From Brachionus plicatilis (taxonomy: Eukaryota > Rotifera > Eurotatoria > Ploima > Brachionidae), in NCBI GenBank assembly GCA_010279815.1, contig QEOQ01000515.1, positions 215,050 through 279,049 on the forward strand: a DNA stretch of 64,000 bases, read 5' to 3'. The notes beneath the pieces were generated by a model. It saw only the letters and a program-made list of their open reading frames with translations. It was not told the DNA's origin and made no database searches. The position numbers and the translations under genes were made by a program. Positions 43,846 through 55,857 of the stretch are shown in pieces; position 1 is the stretch's first letter; the number at the start of each line of letters is the position of its first letter.

Positions 43846-44579
43846 GCGAGTAAATAGTGAAACACTAAAAAAAAACTATTAATAAAAGGAACAGGTTACT
43901 AGACTTTAATCATATGCTATACCTTTTGCTATTACAATTTGATAGCCCTCTAATAAACAAAAAAAAACAAAGCAATCGAATGTGACATGTGCTGAGCTCA
44001 GGGATCAATACAGTGCTGCTTCCATACTATGAAATTAAATTTTTTTCGTTAAATTTAAGATTAAGGATATTTTTTGATGTATTTGGTGAAAAAAATTAAC
44101 ATTTTTAGAAAACAGTTTTTTTTTATTTTTCTGAGAAAAATTAAAATTTGTTTATTTACATCTATTTCATTAAATTTTAAATAAAATATTGTAGAATTTT
44201 AATTTGTTGAAATGGCAAATGGTAAGCTCATTAATTAAGAACCTTTTAATTTGATGATAGATTTTTAAAATTCATTTCAAATATGAAAAAAAAATGTTAA
44301 TCAAAACTAATTTTTTCTTTTTTTATACTTTTTTTAAGCGTTTCAAGATTAAAAAGATCAATTTAAAAAAGTAATATTTTTTATAATAATTGAGAAAAAT
44401 TCATTTTTATCTTAAGTAATTACTTGACATGCTTTTTTCATGTTTAAAATTTTAAAATTTTTATTGATTTTTAAAAAGTTTAAATTTATAAATTGATTTT
44501 AATAATAACTTTTATGGGCTAAAAAATTTTATGTTTTGAAATTTATAATTTGTTTACATTGAAAAATAAAATTATCTTA
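43846..44579. other. AT-rich spacer
   Basis: Contains a GC-richer island near 43980-44020 (GTGCTGAGCTCAGGGATC) of no identified function; otherwise A/T-rich. Confidence 0.4.
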
Positions 44580-44870
44580 GTTAAGATTGAATGAATACAA
44601 TTGTTATAAATTTGAATTTTTGAATAAGCTTTCACTGAATTATTTAAAATATTGATTTTTTTTGTCAAATAAATTAGAAATCAATCAATTTGATGTTAAT
44701 TTGATAATGAACCATTTAGAAATATCATGTCTAGTGATGTTTAGTATTCATTTTTTGAAAATTATCATAATCATAAGATTAAATAAGTTATAAAATTTTA
44801 GGTTAAAAAAGTTATATTTAAATTATCGTTTCAATTCAAAAAATTTGATCTGAAACTTAAATTTTCCTAT
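44580..44870 (-). repeat. Dispersed repeat family A, inverted diverged copy
   Basis: Its reverse complement contains CATCACTAGACATGATAT, then ATGGTTCATTATCAAATTAA and AATTTATTTGACAAAA, in the same order as the copies at 14115-14400 and 51478-51745, with many substitutions. Confidence 0.65.
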
Positions 44871-45004
44871 TTAAAATAATTTTTCCTACTTTTACCAAAA
44901 AAAAAATAAAATAAAATAAAATTTTGGTTCAAGAGTAAATTATATTCAATTTTTCTTCCTTTTTCCTTTCTAATTTTAAATTTAAAAAAAAAATCTTTCT
45001 CTGA

Positions 45005-45110
45005 AATAATAATAATAATAATAATATAAGCTACAGCAGGATAACTGCGGAGCAAGGCTAGACATAGCCTCGCTATGGTAGCTATCTGGTTTTACATACA
45101 GTATAATAAT
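45005..45110 (-). repeat. SINE-like unit with TTA-rich tail, copy 2
   Basis: Read on minus: GATAGCTACCATAGCGAGGC, then TCCGCAGTTATCCTGCTGTA, GCTTATA and repeated TTATTATTATTA. It matches copy 1 at 10465 and copy 3 at 59645 in the last 60 bp. TTA repeats lie on both sides. Confidence 0.6.
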
Positions 45111-45779
45111 AATAAAGTTTATGTAGATAATGTTTTGCGCTTAAAAAATTAATTAATTATATTTTTTTAATTTTTTTTAAATACATATTAAAATTTCCAG
45201 AATTAGTCATAAATATTTTACTGAAAATCCCTTTTTTTTTTGTTATATTACTATAATTTTCGACCAATATATGGAACAAAAAAAACAGAAAAAAATTTCA
45301 AAAACTAATAACTTTTTCTTTTAACTCAATATCGGCTCTGTAAATTGTATCATTTGATATAATCAATAAATCACCAATATTTAGCTTCTGCAAGTCAAAT
45401 TGATGTTTATGATCAAGTTATTACTATCATGCATCATTCTAATTTGATCATAAACTTCAATTTGCCTTCTAAAAACATTCTGCAATGCAATTTTTAAACA
45501 TTTTAATGTTTGTGCATTATTTAGATACTTTGCAGAGGATGAATTTAGGTGACACATTGAATGTTTCAATTGATTCAATTTACAGAGGCAATTTGGAGCT
45601 TTTGGAGAAGAAACTATTAAATTTTGTTTGTTTCCAAGTTCACAATACCTTAAGTATGGTAATTTCATAGTATTGTTTCAGCACTGTTTATTCAAATTCC
45701 GCGGAAGTTCCGTGGAAATTCCGCAACAAAATTTTTTTTTTTGATTCCCGATCTCTTTACAATCAAATTTTAATTTATT
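45111..45779. other. Spacer downstream of PPP1R42
   Basis: AT-rich. Near 45697-45722 lies TTCCGCGGAAGTTCCGTGGAAATTCCGC, a GC-richer palindromic cluster. Similar words (TTCCGCAAAATTCCGCGG) occur at about 40540 in the MITF intron, so both may be ends of one small repeat family. Confidence 0.4.
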
Positions 45780-46760
45780 TCAAAACATACCTGGCATAAC
45801 GTATGTCGGCATTTGATTTGTGTTACTGATAGGCGGCAATTCTGCTTTAAAGGAATCAGTATAGTATTCACTTGGCTCGTTGCGATGTTTGGACACTTCT
45901 TTGGACATTTTCCAATTTTGTAAAAATTGACGACTCAATTCTTGAATTTCTTTTTCGTCCAAGACCTCTATGTTGGGCGCTAGGACAATAATGCGCTCAC
46001 GGTACTTATTTTTCAAGCATATTGGATTACCGCTTAAATTAAGTGTTGTTAACTTTGGCCAGCATTTTAACAAAATGGACATTTCTTTCATATCATTTAG
46101 ATAGTTATTGGACGCGTTTAGATCTTGTAGATTTTTAAGCGAGCCGATTTCCGTGAGTGTGTCCAAATTGTTGGCGGATATGTTCAAAATTGTCAAGCTT
46201 TGTACCAAACAAGACAAGGTCCTGGGGTCAAACATCAATTTTTCGCCCGAGGGCAACTCTTGGTTTTCTATCTGTAACTCATTTAAGTCCTCAACATTTT
46301 CCAGACCCTCTAAAACTTTAATGCAATTACCTCCAATGTACCTTAAAAAATTGTTTATTTTTAAATATTTAATTAAATTTTTTGCTAAATTTTTAAAATC
46401 AATTACAATTTAGTTAACTTGGTTAACGTGTTCAAATTTTCCAAACGTTTTATTTGATTGTTTTGAAGGTACAGATGTTCTAGTTTAGGTGCAAAATCTA
46501 AGTGTTCCATTTTCTCAATGTAGTTATCATAGAGATAGAGAACGGTAAGGTTCTTGCATACAGGTATAGAGTCCTGGGCAAAAAAGAATGTTTATGCCGT
46601 GAACTTTGAGCTATTTTAGTCTTACTAGTTTGTCGATGGATTTTTCTTGAAGGTATAGATGGGTCAGTCGGCTAAGATAGTGCGGCACAGTCTCATCAGG
46701 TCGACGTTTGTTGTGACCTGGACCGTTTTTGGTGATCAAATCAACTGTTAATCGGACCAT
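45780..46760 (-). CDS. PPP1R42: Protein phosphatase 1 regulatory subunit 42 (LRRC67)
   Basis: Exons 46760-46626, 46573-46407 and 46341-45780 (phases 0 and 2), giving 287 residues. It begins MVRLTVDLITKNG. Leucine-rich repeats of the SDS22-like type follow (CKNLTVLYLYDNYIEKMEHL, PKLEHLYLQNNQIKRLENL, KLYIGGNCIKVLEGLENV). The conserved block QELPSGEKLMFDPRTLSCL precedes two more repeats and a cap with NPICLKNKYRERIIVLAP. This matches vertebrate PPP1R42, a PP1-binding protein of centrosome and ciliary/testis microtubules. A splice acceptor AG lies shortly upstream of the ATG, so a 5' UTR exon is likely. An X-box-like motif (GTTGCTATGGCAACC) lies about 80 bp upstream. Confidence 0.92.
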
Positions 46761-46837
46761 TTTGGCATTCTCCGATTCAAGTAGGCCTTAAAATATAAAA
46801 TTTTTGTAAGTTTTTTTTTATTATTTTTGATTAATTG

Positions 46838-46853
46838 GTTGCTATGGCAACCA
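46838..46853. promoter_or_regulatory. Candidate X-box (RFX site) upstream of PPP1R42
   Basis: GTTGCTATGGCAACC is a near-perfect inverted RFX motif about 80 bp upstream of the PPP1R42 start codon. Because the first coding exon seems to begin with an acceptor, the site may lie in a 5' intron or in the promoter. Confidence 0.7.
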
Positions 46854-48813
46854 ATTCAAATAGATTTTAATATATTTTTTTCAAGAGCCAAACAGTGTGT
46901 CTTTGAGGATTTGAAAAATAAAATTTTTAATTTTATTTGTTTATTAAAATTTTATTTAATTTTAGGAAAAGATTTTTTTTTGATTTAAGGAAATCTGCTA
47001 AGTGCAAAATTTATTATGTTCTTAAGTTTGCGTTAAGTTAAAATTTACAGCCGAACTTATTTAAAAACTATGATTGAGATAAAGAATAAATTTTTATTTT
47101 TTTAAATTTAAAAATTATTCAAAATTTAAAATAAAATTTAAAACTCAATGGCAGATATTTTAATTAGGTTAATTTAATAAAAATACAAAAAAAAGAAGAA
47201 AAATTTTTTAAAATTTTAAGGGCTGGTGGAACAGTTCCGTAATACTCATTTAGGGAAGAACCAGTTCTGTTTCAAAGCTGATTTCAAAGCTGATTTCAAA
47301 GCTGGTTTTATAATCGATTTTTTATCTCTTATTTATTAAATTTTTAAGTAAATACAAAAATAATTTTTTAGCGAATTTTTTTTAATTAAATTAAAAATTT
47401 TTAATCCTATTTTATTTACAATATTAATTTTTAACTAAAAAATTCAAGATAAATTAAAAATTAAATTTTTTTTTGATTACCTAATTCTAACTTTACTCCC
47501 ACAGCACAATATTTAAAGTGAAAAAAAAAATGCAATTTGTTTGGTGGGTTCAGTAAAATTGGCCTGGTAGAAATAAGAAAAGAAATCTCACGAAGCACCG
47601 TTGATTAGTAAACTAATGCGGATTTACCGAAAAACGAGGAACAACAAGGAAATCAACAGTAAAAAAATTTTTCTTTGATTTTTTTAATTAATTAAATCTT
47701 TATTTTTAAATTTATTTTTTTGATTTTTTTTTGGTTTATACTGAAGGAGCTTAAGCTCGGTACAGTTAACAAATAAATAAAATAAAATTACTTAGTTAAT
47801 TTTAAAATGTGAATTAATTTTAAAAATCAAGTTTGATGCTGGTTTTTTCAATATTTAATTAAATTTAAAAAAAAAATAATTTTTTAATTAACTTTTTTTA
47901 AATTTTTTAATTATCCTTTGCCTCTATATGAACCAAATTGTAATAAGCAAAGAATTATTGAGATCTTAATTAGAAACCAGATTACAGAATTCACATTTTT
48001 CATCAAAATTCATACCATAATATTCTAAATTATCCAAATATTGTTCTAATTCAAAAAAAAAAAATCTAATTGTACAAAACATCCTTCTCTGGCTTAAAAA
48101 GATGCTCAAAATCGAGTTAAATGTCTATCTGCTGATTTTTAGTTTTTTAAGTATAATTATGCTTAATTAATAATTTATTACGATTTAGAAAGATTAATAA
48201 GTATAATATCAGTTATACAAATTTAGGAAAAGAAATTTTTTTTTAGTAATTTTAGTTAAAGTTTCAGTAATTTTAATGAAAAAATAATAAATCGCCATTG
48301 ATTATGAGATTTTTTTTTAAATTTAGATTTGATGGAAAAACAAAACTTTAAAAAATGATTAAATTTATTTAGAAAAAAAATTACCAACAAGGGTCGTAAA
48401 AATTCTTAGGGCCTCTGATTGTAAATTGAATGATTTACAATAATTTTCTATAAATTCAGAAAATTTATTTTTAAATTTGAGTTTTTTTTGCTAGGTGGGT
48501 TAGAATGGATCTAATTCCGACTTAACGTGTTTAATTTTTTTTTGCATAAAAATGAAAATATTTACAACAAAAATTTATTTTATTTTTGATTTTACATTTG
48601 ATGGAAAAAATATTATTTTGAAAAATTTTAATAGATCGTGATAAATATTTATTTAAAAAATTTTATTTAAATTAATTTTCGTGCTCTAATGATTTATAAA
48701 AAAAATTAAAACTTTCAAAACTCTTAGTTTAAAAACCTAGATTTATGGGTCTAAAAATTATCTTCTTAATCTTTTTAGAATGTACGCAGCCTTTAATGAA
48801 AAAATGTTAATTA
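46854..48813. other. AT-rich intergenic region with a retroposon tail
   Basis: About 2 kb. A somewhat GC-richer part at 47221-47330 has direct repeats of TTTCAAAGCTGA. A part at 47540-47660 (GGCCTGGTAGAAATAAG, CACGAAGCACCGTTGATTAG) has no recognised coding. A retroposon tail GAAGGAGCTTAAGCTCGGTA with AAAT repeats lies at 47742-47785. The rest is A/T-rich. Confidence 0.5.
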
Positions 48814-49327
48814 TTAAATTTTGATAAAAAATTGTTGGCTTACGTCAACGAAATAAAAATTTTTGTGCGAGAAAATAATTTTCCTAAATAAAGACATATT
48901 AGATGAAGGAGAAATAAAATGCTGGTGCAGGTGATTTATGGTGTTCAATGGAGGCCAGTTAAAGCCACTTCTCAAATCATTCAAATCAGCATTTAATTCC
49001 TTCATTTTGTTAATACCAGCTTCGTTCATTTTTTCAACTTTGACAAAAAAATTTAAAATAAAAATTATTTCTTTTTTTATTATTACCTAAATTTAGATGA
49101 TTTGCTGACAAATGCTTAGCGTTTGTTATATGCTCCTTGGGCAGCACAAGTATGTGATTTTCGCTCACTGGAAATTTATCTTTTATTATTATAATTTCGT
49201 CATCCTTTGTTAAGTAAAAATAAAATTTTATCTAAGATTCCCTTCTACAGCAAACTTCATGTAAAATATCGGCCTCTTTGTCAATTTTGTTAATAATTCG
49301 ACAAAAAACACACGTTGATTCACTCAT
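48814..49327 (-). CDS. HINT3: HIT-family nucleotide hydrolase, HINT3-like
   Basis: Exons 49327-49256, 49204-49087 and 49037-48814 (phases 0 and 1), giving 137 residues. It starts MSESTCVFCRIINKIDKEAD. Then come the strand residues DDEIIIIKDKFPVSENHILV, LPKEHITNAKHL, and the histidine triad NHLHQHFIS with His at 99, 101 and 103; the middle His is the expected nucleophile. FNWPPLNTINHLHQH matches HINT3 more than HINT1, and CVFC resembles the start of HINT proteins. HINT3 enzymes hydrolyse AMP-lysine and acyl-adenylates. Only 198 bp separate it from the end of KDM4 upstream on the same strand. Confidence 0.88.
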
Positions 49328-49524
49328 TCCTAGATAATTTGGCAAATTTTATTAATGTAAAATTTTTTAAATTTTAAAACAAATTTAATTGTTTTAGTAG
49401 TAAAGGGAAAATAAAAATTTATCTAGTGTTAAAATCGTTTATTCAAGAATTTAAAATATTTAAAAATTTCTTTATTAAAAATTTAAAAAAGACTATTGTA
49501 AGACGAATATTTTATTTACATAAT

Positions 49525-52500
49525 TTACTTCAATAGATCCTGAATAGTCAGAGAAGGTGGATCATCATGCGTTTGACCAACTGTATCGTACTCAACTTTG
49601 GCTTTTTTTGAGTATCTTTTTATTTTAGTTGGCGGCAAGCGTTTACTTTTAGCAGTCTGACGCTTAGGCATCTCATTTTCTTGGACAACAGGCTGCAATT
49701 CTTTGTGCAGCTTTTTGACCACTTCTCCACCATTCTCCTCTTTAAGCTTGAGAGCAAAAATAAATTTTGTTAAAATAAATTATTTATTAAAAAAAAATTT
49801 TCCTACCGAATACGAATAGGTTTGATTTACACCTAAAAATGTTGATGTGTATACAGAATTGTCGTCCCATTTAACATTTACAATACTACCTGGAGTCGGT
49901 ACACCACTAAAATCCTGGACAAAAATTAATAAATTTTCTCAATAAAAAAAAAAAAAATTTTTTTAATTTTTTAATTTACTAAAATGTCTTCCGGCAACAT
50001 ATCATTGCTATATGTTCCATCGCCGAAGTCAACTTGATAAAAAATTTGTTCGACAAAATCTAAAACTCTATACAATTTATTGTCATATTTGACTTGGCAA
50101 CCAATTTGGTACGCTATTTGCTTTTTGGCTAAACAGCACTCATTGCTCAAGTAGGCATGGTGAGAACAAAGAGCGGTGGTAAGCTTGGGCCAGTCATTTT
50201 GGTCAAAGACGCATTTGCCACGGGTTTGTTTCAGGGCGCAAGTTACATGAAAACAATTGTCACAATCAGAAATGTCACATTTTACCGTAAAACCAAGTGC
50301 ATCAGAGCAGTATTGACATGGAGAATTTTTCTGAAGCTCATTAAAAGTGGCACCTGATCTAGTCTTGGGATCTTTGAAAGAGACTCCAGTTGTCGCTATG
50401 CTGCAAGTCACGTGCACCCATTTGTTCTTGTCCTCACATTGCTTGAGCGCCCCTGTTTTCTGCAAACACAAGCAGCATGCAGGCTCGGGCCTATTTTTTC
50501 CAACTAGCCAAATGCATTTGTCACACAGCCAACTGGACCTGCCTTCTACTCCGCCGCCTCCATGTATGTCAGCGCCATGCAAGCTGCCAAAATAACAATT
50601 CTGATGTACCATTAACTTGCACGCCTTGCACTCCAGTAGGCAGTCAATTTTTTTGCCAAATAGCTCATCAAAGCTTTGTTCGCTTGCATTTTTTAAAAAA
50701 CAAATTTCTGGTATTAGTATTTCAGAATTGATGGTTTTTTTGGGTGTCATCGCTTCGTTTGGGTTTATTTTTGAATGCTTGAATAAAAAACATATTGAAC
50801 AATGAGGATAAAATGTCGATTCAACTCGATTTGTTTCGATTGTTTCTTGATTTTTAATTTCATTTATTAAATTTTCATCTAAATCTTAGAAAAAGCTTTA
50901 AAAAAAATAAGAAATTTTTTTAAATTTTTTATTACATGGTTTAAAAGTCGGACAAATAGAGTTTGGCTCATTAGTATTTGATTTAAGTATTTGGGCATAA
51001 GGTTTGTCTATAGACTCGATTAGTTCTAACACTTTGACCATTGAAAGCTTGACTAAACTGATATCGGTGTGAGCAGATATGATGGATGTTGAATTTTTTA
51101 TTACTTTTGTTATAAGCTCGATCATGACAGGGTTGTATCTGAGTTTCAGAAAATCATTGAAATTCGAAGATTGGTTCGAGTTGGCTCTTCGCTTAAGCCA
51201 TAGACTACTCTTCCACTTGTCATACTGTTCTGGCTGATACTTTTTGACAAATATTTCCATGTTTATCTTAACCATGTCAGGTCGGCACATACACTTAAAT
51301 TGAAACATCAAATTATTGATTTTCAACCAAATTTAATTAAAAATAAAAAAATTCTGATAATTTTATTTTTTTTCTTATTTTCAAACAAAAAAGGAAACTT
51401 TGATTTTTGAATTTTAATTTTTTTAATTTTCATTTATCTATCATATCGTATTAGAAATTTAGCCTAATCAGTTTTTTTGGCAAATTGAAGTCTCAGATCA
51501 AATTTTAAGATCAAAACAATCATTAAAAATTTTAAAACTTAATTAATCTAATTATTTTGATAATTTTTAATATATAAATACTAGACATGTTATGTCTCAT
51601 AATGGTTCATTATCAAATTAACATCAAAATAATTTATATCTAATTTATTTAACAAAAACAATCAAAAATTTAAATAATTCAGGTTAAACTAATTCACAGA
51701 TTCAAATTTTTAACTTTTTTATCCATTCATTCAAAAAAATTAATTTCATTTTTAATTTTTTAAGAAAGAGCTAAAAGAAAAATTTTTTACACCCAGGGTT
51801 CCAAAAATAGTGTAACACAGTAATGTGCGAGTGTAGTTCATAAGGCTACACTTTATCAGCTCGTAACCTTTAGTTACGATCATTAAAGTTTAAACTCGAG
51901 TTTAGACTCTGTAAACAGATCTCCTCAAAGACTCCAATCTAATGTGTCTGTCAATCCTGGATTTGAAAATGCTCACATTTTAATAAAATAAGCTCTTCAT
52001 CGACTCTTCCTCGATTCTTACTTTCTTCAACTCTCAGGAAAGGAAAAGTGGGTAAAGGAAAAGTTGAGGAAAGGAAGAGTCGAGGAAAAGAAATGTACAA
52101 GTTAATTTTAAATTGTACTGTATCTACAATAGTATAGATTTAGTTAAAAAATTAAAAATATTTGATTTAAATTTTCAATGTTTAATTTTTCTAATTAATC
52201 AAAATTGTTATTTTATTTTTTAAAATAAAATAATAATTTTTCAATTAACTTAAATAATGCAATTAGCTTTTTATACTATTTAAATAAATAAATGAGATGT
52301 TAATCAGTCTTTTAGACAAAGGCACTAGGCTGTTGATTAGCCTTGAAATTGAAAGTTATTCGAAAAGTTTACAAAAAAATTCTCAAAAAGTTAAATTATT
52401 TCAAAACCAAAAAATATACCAAATTATTGTGACTAATTTTGGACCCTTTTTAGACAAAATAAATCAATTTTTTAATTTCATAATTGAAAAAAAAAATTTA

Positions 52501-53557
52501 ATTTCAACATTTTAAAAATGTAAATAAAATTTCACATTTTGACTTTAATTTAATTTTCTATTTAATTTTCAAATCAGCTGATCTTGGCAAAAATACTCAC
52601 ATGTGATGCTATTTTGCCGAAATCGATCCATCTCTCAGTGGCAAAATTAGTTGACTCAGCACAATTAAAACCATGGTTATATCCAGCATGATAACTGTAC
52701 GGAAAAGTGATCATTATCTCACCGGCCTCTTGAACCCCCTGAAAACAAAAACACAAAAAAACACCAAACAATCAAATCACGTGACTTACCTTAAAAAATG
52801 GTATCGAATACTTATTAAGTATTCTGGGGCTTATGATGGTCATTTTATGTCTGAGAAAAGCGGGACACTCTCGGGTATTATTGGGGAAAAACCCTCCCGC
52901 TAGTCTCTCAAGTCTTTTGCCATGCTCAGGCGGCACCACGTACCACGACTTTGGCTTACCAAAATGCAAATAATTAATGCTGTACAAATCCATGTCTTCA
53001 GTGTGCCAGGCAAATGAGGCCTTCCACATTCCAAAATACAAGTAAGCAGTGTTCACTCCTTCTATGGTTAATTTGCACTCATCCTTTAAATCGTCAAGTA
53101 TAGAGCCCAGTTTGTTTATGTTCCAGTAGGGCTGATCTGAATCGGTTAGTGTGCCGGATATGTCTGCGGCATAAATTGCCGGGTTGAATGTCAAATTTTT
53201 CCAGTATTTGCGCTCCAGCTCTGCATAGTCCTTGTGCAATGGTGTCTGATAGTTTTTGCTGTTTGCCAGCTTTTCAAACTCGCGCAAATACAGTGCCTTT
53301 GTTTGTATATTGTACTGGGTGTATATTCCCTCTTTTCCCTCTACGCGTTGACTTATAGGGGTCTTGATCTTAAAATTTTCAATGGTATTGTAGCCGCATT
53401 TTCTAGGCACCCACTCGGCCGGAGGTACTATCTTGGCCAAGCCTATTTTGTGCGCGCCTCGACTCTCTATGTAGCTTACGTATGACTTGAAGTCTTTGAA
53501 TTGGTCAAATGTGGGCCGGAACACTGGTATCTGATTGCTTGGTTCATCCAGTTCCAT
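49525..53557 (-). CDS. KDM4: JmjC histone lysine demethylase KDM4
   Basis: Six exons: 53557-52790, 52738-52601, 51293-50936, 50884-49980, 49914-49807 and 49746-49525, all GT/AG, giving 832 residues. JmjN: residues 9-51 ([20 protein letters not shown]). JmjC: about 130-305, with Fe(II) ligands H185 and E187 (HTED) and H273, 2-oxoglutarate residues N195 and K203, and the zinc site C231, H237, C303, C305, all spaced as in human KDM4A. The C303/C305 pair is created by the exon 2-3 splice. PHD: from about 445 (PHCSICF), continuing with the extended PHD ([14 protein letters not shown] ... HVTCALK). Double Tudor: [19 protein letters not shown] and [16 protein letters not shown]. It removes H3K9me2/3 and H3K36me2/3 in the nucleus. 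Intron 2 (1.3 kb) contains repeats. All catalytic residues are present. Confidence 0.96.
51478..51745 (+). repeat. Dispersed repeat family A, copy 2 (KDM4 intron)
   Basis: Nearly the same sequence as 14115-14400: starts GGCAAATTGAAGTCTCAGAT, contains TACTAGACATGTTATGTC and CATTATCAAATTAACATCAA. It lies in KDM4 intron 2. Confidence 0.8.
51790..52100. other. GC-richer unexplained block in KDM4 intron
   Basis: Begins CACCCAGGGTTCCAAAAATAG, then TGTAACACAGTAATGTGCGA and onward through CTCGTAACCTTTAGTTACGA. It ends in a purine/pyrimidine hairpin (CGACTCTTCCTCG at about 52001 versus CGAGGAAAAG at about 52071). It may be an LTR or SINE fragment starting at TGTAACAC, but no duplication or second copy was found. 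Confidence 0.35.
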
Positions 53558-54050
53558 TATGTATCAACAGAAGTAATTCTTATTCTCAATTATTATAATT
53601 TATGATATTATGTTCAGTCAAATCATATTTTGCGCCTTTTCTCTAATCCAAACATTGCATTCAAGACAAATTTATACACTCTTCTCTATTCTTTGATAAT
53701 TAGCGGAAGGCAAAGTTTATTTAGTCTTTTTTTTTTATCTCAATTAAAAAAAAATTTTCATAATTATTTTATTAAAAATGGCAGAATTATATGTGAAGAT
53801 AAACTTGTCTTAATTTAATTTAAATTTTTAAATAAAAGTTTTATTGATTTTTTTGATTTTTTTCACGTTGATCAGTGTTTGGTGAGCCCAAGAAAATTTA
53901 GGTGGTCAGCAAGATCCATTAATATTTTATAAGCTTTCTTAAAAAGAAAGAGTTTGTGCATATTAAAAAAAATATCTAAGGGTGGGAAACCGGCTTTGTA
54001 TTAAACTGGTTATATGAGAGGAATAAAAAGAAGATTTTTGACCGAAAAAA
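53558..54050. other. Upstream flank of KDM4
   Basis: AT-rich, with a motif GTTGATCAGTGTTTGGTGAGCCC at about 53868. The KDM4 promoter should lie here; nothing specific could be marked. Confidence 0.4.
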
Positions 54051-54517
54051 TTTTTTTTCTTTATAAATTTTATATTTTTTCAATTAAACAATTTTTTAAG
54101 TTAAATTTTAAATTAGACTTAAAAAATAATTAAAAAATATTTTTAATTGTTTAAATATCAAAAAATTGTTTAAATTTAAACTCAATTAAAAATTTATTTA
54201 AATTTTTAATTTAAAAAGGAAAATAATTTAGCTCTTATTTGAAAATCAAAAAAAAATTTAAAATTTTTTTGATGGATTTTATAATAAGTGTATTAATTGT
54301 AAAACGTAATTGACAAATAAATTTTAAAAATAAAGTTTTTTTTCAATTTTTTTCTTTTTCAAATTAGTTCAAGATCTTTCTAGAATAATGTATAAATATT
54401 ATTTTTTATTTTATTGAAAACTAATTTTTATTTTTAAAAATGAGTCAACTCAAGATTTTTTACATGCGAGCTTTACTAATCGATCGATAAACAAAAAGCA
54501 ATAAAAAAAGATATTTT

Positions 54518-55111
54518 CAGAGTTGGGAAACTGATACTGAATAACTGATCAGTATCAGTTAATTTCAGTTATCAGTTAAACTGAAACTGACCGATAACTG
54601 ATTTTGAATTAACTGAGACTGACTGAAAACTGTTTCACTTTTGAATTAAAAAGGTTTGAAAATGAACTTGATCTCTATTTTAGTGAAATAAATGAAAAAA
54701 CAGAATGCAATATCCTAAGTTATTGGAAAAATCGGTCTAGAGATTTTAAAGTTTTATCTTTGTTAGTGAGAGATATTTATTCGATTCAAGCCAGCTCGGC
54801 ACCTATCGAAAAATATTTTTCTGGGTCTACATTTTTGATGAGACCACATAGAAGTAGATTCACTTATAAAAATTTATCAAATATAATGTTTCTAAAATGT
54901 AATAAAAAATATATGTAAATATCCGTTTTAAATGTTAATTAGACTTTAATTTTTATAAACTGTTTAATAAATAAACTAATTGTATCATTTTTCTAATTAA
55001 CTGATTTTTAACTGATAACTGATACCCATTAACTGAGACTGATACTGAACTGATGCTCGAAAAACTGATACTGACTGAAAACTGATTTTTTTATAACTGA
55101 TCCCAACTCTG
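54518..55111 (+). mobile_element. hAT deletion derivative, 594 bp, nested
   Basis: Ends CAGAGTTGGGA and TCCCAACTCTG, flanked by a perfect 8-bp duplication GATATTTT (54510-54517, 55112-55119). Subterminal zones are packed with AACTGATA/TCAGTT words (more than a dozen), likely transposase binding sites. The middle keeps the C-terminal hAT dimerisation region. Confidence 0.92.
54645..54918 (+). pseudogene. hAT transposase C-terminal dimerisation fragment
   Basis: The plus-strand frame reads FDLYFSEINEKTECNILSYW, KNRSRDFKVLSLLVRDIYSI, QASSAPIEKYFSGSTFLM and RPHRSRFTYKNLSNIMFLKC before TAA at 54916-54918. This is the hAT C-terminal dimerisation domain (W-xx-N...FP-L...A-D...PASSAPSER-FS). The catalytic part is missing, so it is non-functional as a transposase, though the domain itself is open. 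Confidence 0.88.
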
Positions 55112-55857
55112 GATATTTTATCCATAATCATTCAATTAAAGTTTCATAATTATTGTATTCGTTTTTAAAATTATGCTCAATTAAAATTAATTTTTTTTAA
55201 TTTCTTATTCGTATTATAAATTATAAAACAAATTATTATTTACATTGGGCTGAAAAGAAGGACTTTGATCCATTCTGAGCTGACCCGAATCTGTTTTAAA
55301 AAAAATTTTTCTTTAAAAAATTTTTTTTTTTACATTTTCAAATAACAAAGAATTATTATTATTATTATTATTATTCAATTAAAGTTAGTGAATTTAAGTA
55401 TAGTAAATAAAATTGCTGATAAATTACTGTTGAATATAATAATACAAATTCTACAAAAAATATACTTTGGATATCATCAAAATATTTCAGTAGGTTTTAG
55501 TTTTATCTGAAATTTTAGATTAGTCAGAATTTATGAGTAATTTTAATTAAAGTATGATCTTTATAAATCTAGTTAAGATTTTTTTTAATTCTTTCATAAT
55601 AAAATAAATACAAATCAAATGAATATTTTTTTAAATGGAAAAAAAATTTTTCATCAAATTTTTAAAAACTCTTTTTTAAAATTGAAAAAAATTTAAATAA
55701 AATTTAGAATTATTTAAGTTTATCTTCGAATTTAAATTTTTTTGGAGTTTAATCTTGAATTCATATTTTATTTAAAATTTAAATCGAAATAAATTGAATA
55801 ATTTTTTCAAATCCCCAATTTGATTTACAACACTATAAAAAAAGAAGAGTCTTATCC

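Larger units (their letters stand above)
54050..55835. mobile_element. Second copy of the TAGTGTTGTAAAT hAT element, interrupted
   Basis: The right end GATTTACAACACTA (55822-55835) equals the left end of the 858-bp element at 28657 in reverse complement. Inner sequence CTTTACTAATCGATCGATAA then ACAAAAAGCAATA (about 54472-54503) mirrors 29097-29135. The copy is inverted relative to the first and split by a younger hAT insertion at 54518-55111. The left end could not be fixed; 54050 is approximate. Confidence 0.7.

Noticed and set aside
45381..45668. 95-codon minus-strand frame with cysteines
   Set aside because: No recognisable motif, no good splice context, and it lies in the AT-rich spacer after PPP1R42.
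50157..50805. Plus-strand frames over the KDM4 PHD exon with many Cys and His
   Set aside because: Antisense of the zinc-finger codons; the minus strand gives the conserved PHD and Tudor domains with proper splices.
52297..52515. 72-codon plus-strand frame in KDM4 intron 2
   Set aside because: No motif and opposite to the gene; likely chance.
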